Origin: Aquiflexum sp. TKW24L
GTDB taxonomy: Bacteria > Bacteroidota > Bacteroidia > Cytophagales > Cyclobacteriaceae
Length of the DNA stretch: 64,000 bases
Direction: 5' to 3'
Assembly: GCF_023502205.1 (NCBI RefSeq)
Contig: NZ_JAMFLG010000006.1
Span: 62,001-126,000, forward strand
Position 1 is the first letter of the stretch, and each line of letters opens with the position of its first letter. Made by a program: the position numbers and the translations under genes. The notes below the pieces were generated by a model, which was not told the origin of the DNA, searched no databases, and saw nothing but the letters and a program-made list of their open reading frames with translations. Positions 10,354 to 17,914 of the stretch are shown piece after piece.

Positions 10354-10713
10354 ATGCACAGATATAAAGAGTTGAAAGTTTGGCAAAAGGCCATTGACTT
10401 AGCAGTTGAGGTTTACAAGCTCACTGAGAAACTGCCGAAAGATGAAAGATTCGGTTTGATAAGCCAAATGAATCGGGCGGTGGTTTCAATTCCTTCCAAT
10501 ATTGCTGAGGGTGCAGGTAGAAACGGCAAAAAAGAATTCCATAATTTCTTAGGAATTGCTCTTGGATCTTCAATCGTATTGGATACGCAAATGGTGATAT
10601 CAAATCGCCTGAATTATCTGAATGATGAGGATTTCAAAAATATTGAAAAAGAATTGAAGCATGTGCAAAATATGATTGTAAAGCTTAAAATGAGTTTGAA
10701 CATTTATACTTAA
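10354..10713 (+). CDS. Four-helix bundle protein (23S rRNA intervening-sequence / Avd-like family)
   Basis: A 119-aa all-helical protein with the family signatures YKELKVWQKAIDLAVEVY near the N-terminus, FGLISQMNRAVVSIPSNIAEG in the middle and GSSIVLDTQMVISNRL towards the end. The family was first seen as ORFs inside 23S rRNA intervening sequences and includes the Avd accessory protein of diversity-generating retroelements; free-standing copies have no established biochemical role, though basic pentameric members bind nucleic acid. Here it is neither in an rRNA gene nor beside a reverse transcriptase, but splits the sucB-lpdA interval and is flanked by imperfect inverted repeats, which suggests it arrived as part of a small mobile unit. 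Confidence 0.9.
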   Translation: MHRYKELKVWQKAIDLAVEVYKLTEKLPKDERFGLISQMNRAVVSIPSNIAEGAGRNGKKEFHNFLGIALGSSIVLDTQMVISNRLNYLNDEDFKNIEKELKHVQNMIVKLKMSLNIYT

Positions 10714-10755
10714 TTCGAATCTTGATCCGGAATACATCAGCAAGATTTAAATATA

Positions 10756-10777
10756 CTTGGTACATTGTACTTAGTAC
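10756..10777 (-). repeat. Right copy of the 22-bp inverted repeat flanking the Avd-like gene
   Basis: CTTGGTACAT... at this site is complementary to 10226-10247 (19 of 22). It is followed directly by another TACTTGGTAC word, so the end is a small repeat cluster. Confidence 0.7.
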
Positions 10778-10842
10778 TTGGTACTATATATATCAACAAA
10801 ATTCAATCTTCAGTGATACCAAGTCTCACGTTTTGTGTCTCA

Positions 10843-10858
10843 TCCCGATAGCTCGGGA
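10843..10858. repeat. Dispersed palindrome TCCCGATAGCTCGGGA, copy 1
   Basis: A perfect 6-bp inverted repeat (TCCCGA/TCGGGA) around TAGC lies 17 bases before lpdA. A close relative (TCCCGATGGCTATCGGGA) is found at 26971-26988 inside a broken tRNA copy, so the element is repeated in the genome. Confidence 0.75.
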
Positions 10859-10874
10859 CTAAAATCTAAAATAA

Positions 10875-12272
10875 ATGTACGACGTCATAGTAATCGGTTC
10901 AGGCCCGGGAGGATACGTAGCAGCCATCAGGGCGGCACAATTGGGTATGAAAACCGCCATCATTGAGAAATACCCCACGCTCGGAGGAACATGCCTCAAT
11001 GTAGGCTGTATCCCTTCCAAAGCACTTTTGGACTCTTCCGAGCATTATCATAATGCTGCCCATACTTTTAAAACCCACGGCATCAACCTCAGCAACTTGG
11101 AGGTTAACCTGGAGCAGATGATTGCACGCAAAGCTGATGTGGTCAAGCAAAACGTGGATGGCATCCAGTTTTTGATGAAGAAAAACAAAATCGATGTACA
11201 CCACGGTTTGGGTTCTTTTGTAGATGCCACTACCGTCAAAGTCACCAAAGACGACGGTTCATCTGAAGAAATCAAAGGAAAAAATATCATCATTGCGACA
11301 GGTTCAAAGCCTGCTTCTTTGCCATTTATCAAAATCGACAAGGACAGGGTCATCACCTCTACCGAAGCTTTGAAACTGAAAGAAATCCCCAAGCACATGA
11401 TCGTCATCGGCGGCGGAGTGATCGGAATGGAATTGGGTTCTGTCTATGGCAGGCTCGGTGCAAAAGTATCTGTAGTAGAATACCTCGATGCCATCATTCC
11501 TTCCATGGACCGCACGATGGGCAAAGAACTTCAGAAGTCTTTGAAGAAATTGAATTTCGACTTTTACCTGAAACACAAAGTGACGGCTGTGGAAAACACA
11601 GGAAAAGAGGTCATCGTCAAAGCAGAAAACAGCAAAGGGGAAACCATCGAAATTGTAGGCGATTATGTCTTGGTTTCCATTGGGAGAAAAGCATATACCG
11701 AAGGACTGAATGCCGAAGCGGCAGGAGTGAAGATCACGGAAAGGGGATTGGTCGAAGTGGATGCACATCTGCAAACAAATGTCCCAAATATCTACGCCAT
11801 CGGAGACGTGGTCAAAGGAGCGATGTTGGCGCACAAGGCAGAGGAGGAAGGCGTCTTCGTAGCAGAGACCATCGCCGGACAAAAGCCGCATATCAACTAC
11901 CTGTTGATCCCTGGAGTTGTTTACACCTGGCCGGAAGTGGCTTCAGTGGGATATACCGAAGAGCAGCTCAAAGAGCAGGGAGTCAAATACAAAACAGGGA
12001 AGTTCCCCTTCATGGCCTCAGGCCGCGCAAGGGCTTCCATGGATACGGATGGCGTAGTCAAAGTTTTGGCAGATGCCAATACGGATGAAATCCTCGGAGT
12101 ACACATGATCGGACCAAGGACTGCCGACATGATTGCTGAAGCGGTTGTTGCTATGGAATTCCGTGCTTCTGCTGAAGACATTGCAAGGATGTCGCATGCG
12201 CACCCAACTTACACAGAAGCTTTCAAAGAAGCCTGCTTGGCCGCCACGGACAACAGGGCATTGCATATTTAG
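10875..12272 (+). CDS. lpdA: Dihydrolipoyl dehydrogenase (E3)
   Basis: Flavoprotein disulfide reductase (465 aa) that reoxidises dihydrolipoyl groups of the 2-oxo acid dehydrogenase complexes and reduces NAD. The FAD-binding motif is VIVIGSGPGGYVAAIRAAQLG, the redox-active disulfide GGTCLNVGCIPSKALL, the NAD-binding glycine motif VIGGGVIGMELGSVYGRLG, and the C-terminal dimer-interface active site HAHPTYTEAFKEA supplies the catalytic His-Glu pair. It sits downstream of sucA-sucB but after the inserted Avd-like gene and a palindrome, so it probably needs its own promoter. A strong terminator follows. Confidence 0.97.
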   Translation: MYDVIVIGSGPGGYVAAIRAAQLGMKTAIIEKYPTLGGTCLNVGCIPSKALLDSSEHYHNAAHTFKTHGINLSNLEVNLEQMIARKADVVKQNVDGIQFLMKKNKIDVHHGLGSFVDATTVKVTKDDGSSEEIKGKNIIIATGSKPASLPFIKIDKDRVITSTEALKLKEIPKHMIVIGGGVIGMELGSVYGRLGAKVSVVEYLDAIIPSMDRTMGKELQKSLKKLNFDFYLKHKVTAVENTGKEVIVKAENSKGETIEIVGDYVLVSIGRKAYTEGLNAEAAGVKITERGLVEVDAHLQTNVPNIYAIGDVVKGAMLAHKAEEEGVFVAETIAGQKPHINYLLIPGVVYTWPEVASVGYTEEQLKEQGVKYKTGKFPFMASGRARASMDTDGVVKVLADANTDEILGVHMIGPRTADMIAEAVVAMEFRASAEDIARMSHAHPTYTEAFKEACLAATDNRALHI

Positions 12273-12278
12273 AACCTG

Positions 12279-12311
12279 AACCTTTGAGGTCTTTTTTTGA
12301 CCTCGAAGGTT
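12279..12311 (+). repeat. Hairpin with T7 loop after lpdA
   Basis: AACCTTTGAGGTC and GACCTCGAAGGTT pair over 13 bp with one G-T pair around a seven-T loop. There is no U-run after the stem, so it is not a classical terminator; it directly precedes one at 12350. Confidence 0.6.
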
Positions 12312-12349
12312 TAAAAAAAGACAGAAGACCATCGGTCTAACTTAGTTGA

Positions 12350-12389
12350 AAAAAACCTGTCAGAATTTAATTCTGACAGGTTTTTTTTT
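12350..12389 (+). terminator. Rho-independent terminator of the suc/lpd region
   Basis: A 10-bp stem (CCTGTCAGAA/TTCTGACAGG) with an A-run before and a nine-T run after it can work in both directions. Confidence 0.92.
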
Positions 12390-12421
12390 GGATAAAGAAT
12401 TTCTAATTCTTAAGTTTAACG

Positions 12422-12949
12422 ATGCTCAAACAGATCTGTATAATTTTCTTTTTTCTCATTCATATTCATAGTATTGCCCAAGAGAATCTGAGAAATGATT
12501 TTTTGAATCAAATATTTAATACCATTTCAGATGATCCAATAAAGTGTTCCTCAGAAATTCCTGATTGGACTTATCGTAAGGTAAAAGAAGTCTTGGAGAC
12601 AGACGGCACTGGATTTTCCCCTAAAGGCCAAAACCAAAAATGTGATCTTTCAAATGAAGACCGAAAATTCCTTTTGGACTTAATAGAAAATAAAAAGATC
12701 AAGGCTGTCTATGAATATGGATCAAGATTGAGTGTGGCTTCCAATGAGGATAAAAAGAAGTTGGCTAATTGGGAGGGAAGTCAGATTTTCACTTTTTCCG
12801 AACCTGTTTTTTTCAGGGACAGTTCAATGGCCCTCTTCTTCCAATATCGATTTTGCGGTTCCAGATGCGGAGAGGGAAGATGGTCTGTCTATTTTAAGGA
12901 TTCTGGAGAATGGAATGAATGTTTGATTCTTTTAAGCATGGTATCTTGA
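12422..12949 (+). CDS. Predicted secreted protein of unknown function
   Basis: A 175-aa protein starting with a signal peptide (hydrophobic IIFFFLIHIHSI, likely cleavage after IAQ). The mature part is mixed charge with two cysteine pairs (IKCSSE and QKCDL; RFCGSRCGEG), which fits an exported, disulfide-containing protein. I recognise no family. It stands between two hairpins upstream and the deformylase-like gene, which starts 13 bases after its stop, so the two may be cotranscribed. The A+T content is slightly higher than in the neighbouring TCA genes. Confidence 0.7.
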   Translation: MLKQICIIFFFLIHIHSIAQENLRNDFLNQIFNTISDDPIKCSSEIPDWTYRKVKEVLETDGTGFSPKGQNQKCDLSNEDRKFLLDLIENKKIKAVYEYGSRLSVASNEDKKKLANWEGSQIFTFSEPVFFRDSSMALFFQYRFCGSRCGEGRWSVYFKDSGEWNECLILLSMVS

Positions 12950-12962
12950 AATATTTCTTTTG

Positions 12963-13448
12963 ATGAAAAAAGTCGAAGACATTCTCAAACTCGGTGATCC
13001 CCGCCTCTATGAAAACTGTGCGGCACTGACCCATGATGAACTTCCTTTGGTAGAAAATTGGGTGAAAGACCTGCACGAAGCCATGGAAGATATCCGGAGA
13101 AGATATGGATTTGGGCGGGGGATTGCTGCACCTCAGTTGGGGATCATGAAGCGCTTGTTTTACCTCCATCTCGACAGACCCTATATCATTATCAATCCTG
13201 AAATCGTCAATCCAAGTAAAGACATGTTTGAACTTTGGGATGACTGCATGAGTTTCCCGAATCTGCTCGTCAAAGTAAAAAGACACCAAACCCTGACCTT
13301 GGAATATTTGGATGAAAATTGGGAAAAGCAGTCTTGGAGCGTCGAGGGTGCGATCTCGGAACTTATCCAACATGAATACGATCACCTAAACGGCGTACTA
13401 TGCACCATGCGGGCCATTGATGATAAGTCGTTTAAATGGAAAGAATGA
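12963..13448 (+). CDS. Peptide deformylase-like metalloprotein (divergent)
   Basis: A 161-aa member of the deformylase fold. The three family motifs are recognisable: GRGIAAPQLG for motif 1 (GxGxAAxQ, ~residue 51), WDDCMSFP for motif 2 (usually EGCLS, ~95, with the metal Cys kept) and QHEYDHLNG for motif 3 (HExxH, ~137). The metal ligands Cys, His, His and the catalytic Glu are all present, so it is probably active, but motif 2 has lost the EG pair and the sequence is short, so it may be a second deformylase with another substrate rather than the essential Def. An in-frame TTG sits just before the ATG. The hicB gene converges on it with one base between the stop codons. Confidence 0.85.
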   Translation: MKKVEDILKLGDPRLYENCAALTHDELPLVENWVKDLHEAMEDIRRRYGFGRGIAAPQLGIMKRLFYLHLDRPYIIINPEIVNPSKDMFELWDDCMSFPNLLVKVKRHQTLTLEYLDENWEKQSWSVEGAISELIQHEYDHLNGVLCTMRAIDDKSFKWKE

Positions 13449-13449
13449 T

Positions 13450-13839
13450 TTATGAGGTTACGATAATTACCCCTTGCAGCTCTGCAGCCAGATTGCGCAG
13501 CGTTTTTTCTATTTTTTTTGCCTGCTCGATAGAAGGGCTTTTTACTCCTGAGACATATTGTCTTAGCAGCCCTGGATTCATTCCGGCATGTTCAGCTATG
13601 GTGGAGATTTTCAGAAAGTCAAACTTCTGAAATAATGCATAGATGTCATATTGGTGAGTGAATTCCACATATTCTGGAGCTAGTTCCTCAAAGTCCCACA
13701 AGAGTGCTTTGATTTTAGCTTCCAATTCTGATATAGTTTCAGCAAAGTCTGTGATAAGATTATCGTTGTACACGATTCGTCCCCAAAGTTCCTTGCCCGT
13801 CTGTCTTTCGATCGTCAATGGGATTTTTACAATTTCCAT
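13450..13839 (-). CDS. hicB: HicB-family antitoxin with C-terminal helix-turn-helix
   Basis: A 129-aa protein: the N-terminal half is a partly degenerate RNase-H-like HicB domain (IVYNDNLITDFAETISELEAKI), the C-terminal half is an XRE-type helix-turn-helix (ISTIAEHAGMNPGLLRQYVSG...SIEQAKKIEKTL). It should neutralise the adjacent HicA toxin and repress the operon by binding the palindrome at 14093. It lies 58 bases downstream of hicA, the usual toxin-first order. Confidence 0.85.
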   Translation of the reverse strand: MEIVKIPLTIERQTGKELWGRIVYNDNLITDFAETISELEAKIKALLWDFEELAPEYVEFTHQYDIYALFQKFDFLKISTIAEHAGMNPGLLRQYVSGVKSPSIEQAKKIEKTLRNLAAELQGVIIVTS

Positions 13840-13897
13840 TTTTTCCTGCTTGTTATGTGTCTTGTTGTTGTATAGGGTATAGCGAAGTTGGCAAGGG

Positions 13898-14080
13898 TTA
13901 CTTAAGTCCCGCTTGTTTCAGAATGGAGTTTAATGTACCTACTGGTATATCCCCTCCATGAATGGGGACAGTTACTTTTCCCGGTTTAGTTGGGTGGACA
14001 AGCTGGAGGTGACTTCCCTTTTGTGTTTTTTCTGACCAGCCATCTTGCTTGAGTAACTTCAGCAAGTCTTTAATTTTCAT
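13898..14080 (-). CDS. hicA: HicA-family mRNA interferase toxin
   Basis: A 60-aa basic protein with the complete HicA pattern: KDLLKLLKQDGW at the start, the catalytic-His motif KGSHLQLVHP around residue 24, and the strand KVTVPIHGGDIPVGTLNSIL. HicA toxins have a dsRNA-binding fold and cleave mRNA when not bound by HicB. Length is normal for the family and no damage is seen, so the pair looks intact. Confidence 0.92.
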   Translation of the reverse strand: MKIKDLLKLLKQDGWSEKTQKGSHLQLVHPTKPGKVTVPIHGGDIPVGTLNSILKQAGLK

Positions 14081-14092
14081 ACGGTCAAAGTA

Positions 14093-14113
14093 GCAAATAA
14101 GTTACTTATTTGC
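14093..14113. promoter_or_regulatory. Perfect palindromic operator upstream of hicAB
   Basis: GCAAATAAGT and ACTTATTTGC form a perfect 10-bp inverted repeat around a single T, 13 to 33 bases upstream of the hicA start. The position and dyad symmetry fit the binding site of a dimeric HicB helix-turn-helix domain (inference). Confidence 0.8.
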
Positions 14114-14752
14114 AAATGACTCGGCATCTTTTCAGCTAATTATTCATGTAAAATTTTGTCTATTCTCTTTATAAATTGAGAATTAACCCAAACGAGTCAC
14201 TATATCTTTAGCCCCGCGCAAGGTGCTTTTCTAATTTTTTACTTCAACCAATCGACTATCACCGCCTCCCCTTCGACCAACAGCCCCGAAGTGGGCTGAA
14301 TAATAATAACCCCGTGCAAGGTGCTCCCCTTGTTTTTATACTTCAACAAATCTCCCTGCACCGCCGCTCGGGGTAATGAGAATGCAATATCTCTGGTTTT
14401 TGGGAGCATAAAGGTGAAGTGAGGAATTGTGTTTACTCCAAAAACAAGAATGCCTGATTGATCAGTTCTTTTTAAATTTCTCCCGCTAGCTACCCGCATG
14501 TTATTCCACCCTTTTATCCCTTCCATCCGCGTCATCGGGATGTAATTGGAATTACATCGCATATCCTAACCAAAAGGTAAATTTCCCACCTCCAACAAAA
14601 AACAGTTCCAAATATTCCGAATTGCAAATTCCACTCCATTCAAATAATCTTTCTGCCCTTTTTTTGGATACGGTCGGGCTACTTAAAATTATTTCCCTAA
14701 TTTTGGACCAATTTAGCCGTAAGTATTTAAACCTCTTAAAACCTCTTTTGGA
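14114..14752. repeat. Non-coding, repeat-rich spacer between hicA and carB
   Basis: About 640 bases without a convincing gene. It holds two diverged copies of a ~60-bp block (14211-14273 and 14309-14368) sharing CCCCGYGCAAGGTGCT, ACTTCAAC, AATC and CACCGCC, and an inverted repeat GATGTAATT-GG-AATTACATC at 14539-14558. The blocks look like dispersed REP-like intergenic elements. A weak open frame on the minus strand (14239-14562) reads straight through both copies and is not called as a gene. Confidence 0.6.
14698..14705 (+). promoter_or_regulatory. Candidate -7 element (TAATTTTG) for carB
   Basis: Matches TAnnTTTG, 47 bases before the carB ATG. No -33 TTTG at the right distance is seen; tentative. 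Confidence 0.35.
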
Positions 14753-17572
14753 ATGCCTAAGGAAACTAGCATCAAGCACACACTCATCATCGGTTCAGGA
14801 CCCATTGTCATCGGTCAGGCATGCGAATTTGATTACGCCGGTTCGCAAGCTGCAAGGTCCCTCAGGGAGGAAGGTATCAAAGTCACTTTGATCAATTCCA
14901 ACCCTGCCACGATCATGACGGACCCCGTGACTGCCGACAATGTGTATTTGCTGCCTCTCGACAAGAAATCCATCATCAAAATCCTCCAAGAGCATCCGGA
15001 TATCGATTCGATTTTGCCTACTATGGGCGGACAGACTGCGCTGAACCTTGCCATTGATTGTGATAAATCAGGCATTTGGAAAAAATACGGTGTCAGGATG
15101 ATCGGTGTTGACATCGATGCTATCGACACTGCCGAGAACAGAGAAAAATTCAAAGCGCTGATGGAAAAAATCGGGGTAGGTGTTTGTAAAGGAGACACGG
15201 CTACTTCTTTCCTTCAGGGAAAAGAAATCGCCCAGGAAATCGGTTTTCCCCTTATCATCAGAGCATCCTACACCCTCGGGGGTGCAGGTGGTGCTTTTGT
15301 AGAAAAAGAAGAAGATTTTGAAAAAGCCCTTGTTGCCGGACTTCAAGCTTCACCTGTCCATGAGGTGCTCATTGAGCAAAGTATTACAGGTTGGAAAGAA
15401 TATGAACTCGAGGTCATGAGGGACAATATCGGCAACATGATTGTCATCTGTTCCATCGAAAACTTTGATCCGATGGGCGTGCATACCGGGGACTCCATCA
15501 CCGTGGCGCCGGCGATGACATTGCCGGATACGGTTTACCAAAGGATGAGGAATTATGCCATCACGATGATGAACAGCATCGGGACCTTTGCCGGAGGCTG
15601 CAATGTGCAGTTCTCAGTCAGTCCTGACAATACCCAGATTATCGGAATTGAAATCAACCCAAGGGTATCCCGTTCTTCTGCATTGGCCTCCAAAGCCACA
15701 GGTTATCCGATTGCCAAAGTAGCGGCAAAGTTGGCCATAGGTTATAACCTTGATGAGCTGACCAATTCCATCACTGGAAATACTTCTGCGTTTTTTGAAC
15801 CTGCCATTGATTATGTGATTGTCAAAATCCCAAGATGGAACTTTGACAAATTCAAAGGTGCTGACAGGAGATTGGGATTGTCCATGAAAGCTGTCGGTGA
15901 GGTGATGGGTATTGGGCGCAATTTTCAGGAAGCTTTGCAAAAAGCCTGTCAATCTCTCGAGATCAAAAGAAATGGATTGGGTGCCGATGGCAAAGAACTC
16001 CGCGACCAACAGAAGATTTTATATAGCCTTGCCAACCCAAGTTGGGACAGGCTTTTCCATATTTACGATGCCTTCAAATTGGGCATTTCCTTCAGGACCA
16101 TCCATGACCTGACCAAAATCGACAAGTGGTTCCTCAGGCAGATTGAAGAACTCATCCACGTCGAGGACCAGATCAGCAAATTCAACCTCAATACCATTCC
16201 AAGGGAATTGATGGACACAGCCAAGAAAAAAGGTTATGCGGACCGTCAGTTAGCCCATCTATTGGGTTGTTTGGAGAGTGAAGTCTTCACCAAACGCTAT
16301 GACGAAATGGGCATCAAGCGGGTTTACAAACTCGTAGATACCTGCGCTGCGGAATTTGATGCACAGACTCCTTATTACTATTCCACTTTTGGAGAAGAAA
16401 ATGAATCTCCGGTTTCCAAAAGGAAAAAGGTGGTGGTTTTGGGTTCAGGGCCAAACAGGGTAGGACAGGGGATTGAGTTTGATTACTCCTGTGTCCATGG
16501 TGTTTTGGCTGCCAAAGAATGCGGCTATGAAACTATCATGATCAACTGCAACCCTGAAACGGTTTCTACGGATTTTGACATTTCTGACAAGCTTTATTTT
16601 GAGCCGGTCTTTTGGGAACATATTTATGAAATCATCCTGCACGAAAAGCCTTTGGGCGTGATCGTGCAATTGGGGGGTCAGACAGCCTTGAAGCTTGCGG
16701 AGAAGTTGGATAAATACGGCATCAAGATCATCGGGACAAGTTTCGAAGCTTTGGATTTGGCGGAGGATCGAGGGAGGTTTTCCACTTTGCTAAAAGATAA
16801 CAATGTTCCTTATCCAGAATTCGGCACCATCCACGATACGGATGAAGCTTTGGAATTATGTAAAACAATTGGATTCCCACTTCTGGTAAGACCATCTTAT
16901 GTACTCGGTGGCCAAGGAATGAAAATTGTCATCAATGAAAAAGAACTCGAAGAGCATGTTGTAACAGTGTTGCGGGATATTCCAAACAATGAGATCCTTT
17001 TGGATCATTTCTTGGAGAATGCCATTGAAGCAGAAGCAGACGCAATCTGTGATGGAGAAAATGTATACATCATCGGCATCATGCAGCATATCGAGCCGGC
17101 AGGAATCCACTCTGGAGATTCCTACGCGGTATTGCCTCCTTATAATCTTGGCGACTATGTAATGCGTCAGATTGAAACCTACACCAATAGAATTGCATTG
17201 GCGCTTAGAACAGTTGGTTTAATCAATATTCAATTTGCGATCAAAAACGACAAGGTCTATGTCATCGAAGCCAATCCACGGGCATCCAGGACTGTTCCTT
17301 TCATTTGCAAAGCCTATCAGGAACCTTATGTCAATTATGCCGTAAAGGTGATGTTGGGTGAGAAAAAAGTAACCGATTTTGAATTCAATCCTGTCAAAAA
17401 GGGTTATGCCATCAAAGAACCGATTTTCTCTTTCCACAAATTCCCCAATGTCAACAAAGAATTGGGACCTGAAATGAAGTCAACTGGAGAAGCCATTTAC
17501 TTCATTGAGGATTTGATGGATGATTACTTCTTGAAGATTTATTCTGAAAGAAACCTTTACCTTAGTAGATAA
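14753..17572 (+). CDS. carB: Carbamoyl-phosphate synthase large subunit, lacking the C-terminal allosteric domain
   Basis: Makes carbamoyl phosphate from bicarbonate, glutamine-derived ammonia and two ATP for pyrimidine and arginine synthesis. Both ATP-grasp halves are present: the first opens with IIGSGPIVIGQACEFDYAGSQA and the second with VLGSGPNRVGQGIEFDYSC (~residue 563), with the oligomerisation domain between them. The protein is 939 aa and stops just after the second ATP-grasp domain (ELGPEMKSTGEA...), whereas E. coli CarB is ~1073 aa with a C-terminal MGS-like domain that binds UMP, IMP and ornithine. The ORF ends at a normal stop and no MGS domain is encoded downstream, so this seems a natural short form, presumably without that allosteric control. 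carA is not in the window. Confidence 0.96.
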   Translation: MPKETSIKHTLIIGSGPIVIGQACEFDYAGSQAARSLREEGIKVTLINSNPATIMTDPVTADNVYLLPLDKKSIIKILQEHPDIDSILPTMGGQTALNLAIDCDKSGIWKKYGVRMIGVDIDAIDTAENREKFKALMEKIGVGVCKGDTATSFLQGKEIAQEIGFPLIIRASYTLGGAGGAFVEKEEDFEKALVAGLQASPVHEVLIEQSITGWKEYELEVMRDNIGNMIVICSIENFDPMGVHTGDSITVAPAMTLPDTVYQRMRNYAITMMNSIGTFAGGCNVQFSVSPDNTQIIGIEINPRVSRSSALASKATGYPIAKVAAKLAIGYNLDELTNSITGNTSAFFEPAIDYVIVKIPRWNFDKFKGADRRLGLSMKAVGEVMGIGRNFQEALQKACQSLEIKRNGLGADGKELRDQQKILYSLANPSWDRLFHIYDAFKLGISFRTIHDLTKIDKWFLRQIEELIHVEDQISKFNLNTIPRELMDTAKKKGYADRQLAHLLGCLESEVFTKRYDEMGIKRVYKLVDTCAAEFDAQTPYYYSTFGEENESPVSKRKKVVVLGSGPNRVGQGIEFDYSCVHGVLAAKECGYETIMINCNPETVSTDFDISDKLYFEPVFWEHIYEIILHEKPLGVIVQLGGQTALKLAEKLDKYGIKIIGTSFEALDLAEDRGRFSTLLKDNNVPYPEFGTIHDTDEALELCKTIGFPLLVRPSYVLGGQGMKIVINEKELEEHVVTVLRDIPNNEILLDHFLENAIEAEADAICDGENVYIIGIMQHIEPAGIHSGDSYAVLPPYNLGDYVMRQIETYTNRIALALRTVGLINIQFAIKNDKVYVIEANPRASRTVPFICKAYQEPYVNYAVKVMLGEKKVTDFEFNPVKKGYAIKEPIFSFHKFPNVNKELGPEMKSTGEAIYFIEDLMDDYFLKIYSERNLYLSR

Positions 17573-17644
17573 AGAGCCGAGAACCGAGAGCCGAGAACCA
17601 AGATTTGTCTTGATTCTCGCTTCTAAAATCTAAAAGTCTAAAAA
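17573..17644. repeat. Low-complexity repeat with hairpin after carB
   Basis: Two tandem GAGCCGAGAACC units (17574-17599) run into a hairpin (17592-17603 with 17608-17619, one mismatch, TTTG loop) and then TCTAAAA words. Similar GAGAACC words occur at 36653-36680, and looser relatives (AAGAACC) near 10246. Confidence 0.6.
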
Positions 17645-17902
17645 ATGGGATTTATTTTCAAATTTCTTCTGATTGCCATTGCCTTGTCTTGGATCTTCTC
17701 CAAGTTGCTACAGTTTTTTGTAAAAAGTAAGCTGAAGCAGTTTGTCAATCATGCCAATGACTTGAAGCGAGAAGATGACAGAAGAAGAAAGCCTCCTGGG
17801 GCAAATGTCAATGTCGACCATATTCCAAAAGAATATGAACAGCAAAGGACAAAAGAAATCAAAGGCGGAGACTATATCGACTATGAAGAGGTGAAGGAAT
17901 AA
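17645..17902 (+). CDS. DUF4834-family small membrane protein
   Basis: An 85-aa protein of the DUF4834 type found in Bacteroidota. One N-terminal membrane helix (FIFKFLLIAIALSWIFSKLLQFF) is followed by a charged cytoplasmic tail with RREDDRRR-like runs and the conserved ending GGDYIDYEEV. The function is unknown. It is 72 bases downstream of carB across a low-complexity repeat and converges on the hybrid kinase gene with only 12 bases between the stops. Confidence 0.8.
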   Translation: MGFIFKFLLIAIALSWIFSKLLQFFVKSKLKQFVNHANDLKREDDRRRKPPGANVNVDHIPKEYEQQRTKEIKGGDYIDYEEVKE

Positions 17903-17914
17903 TCCTTCACTTTT

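Noticed and set aside
10354-10713. Diversity-generating retroelement suggested by the Avd-like gene
   Set aside because: No reverse transcriptase, template repeat or variable repeat is found near it.
14239-14562. Minus-strand open frame of 107 codons upstream of carB
   Set aside because: It runs through two diverged repeat blocks whose spacing shifts register, has no recognisable domain and lies in repeat-rich DNA.
14552-14779. Minus-strand open frame overlapping the carB start
   Set aside because: Overlaps a certain gene start on the other strand and has no family signature.
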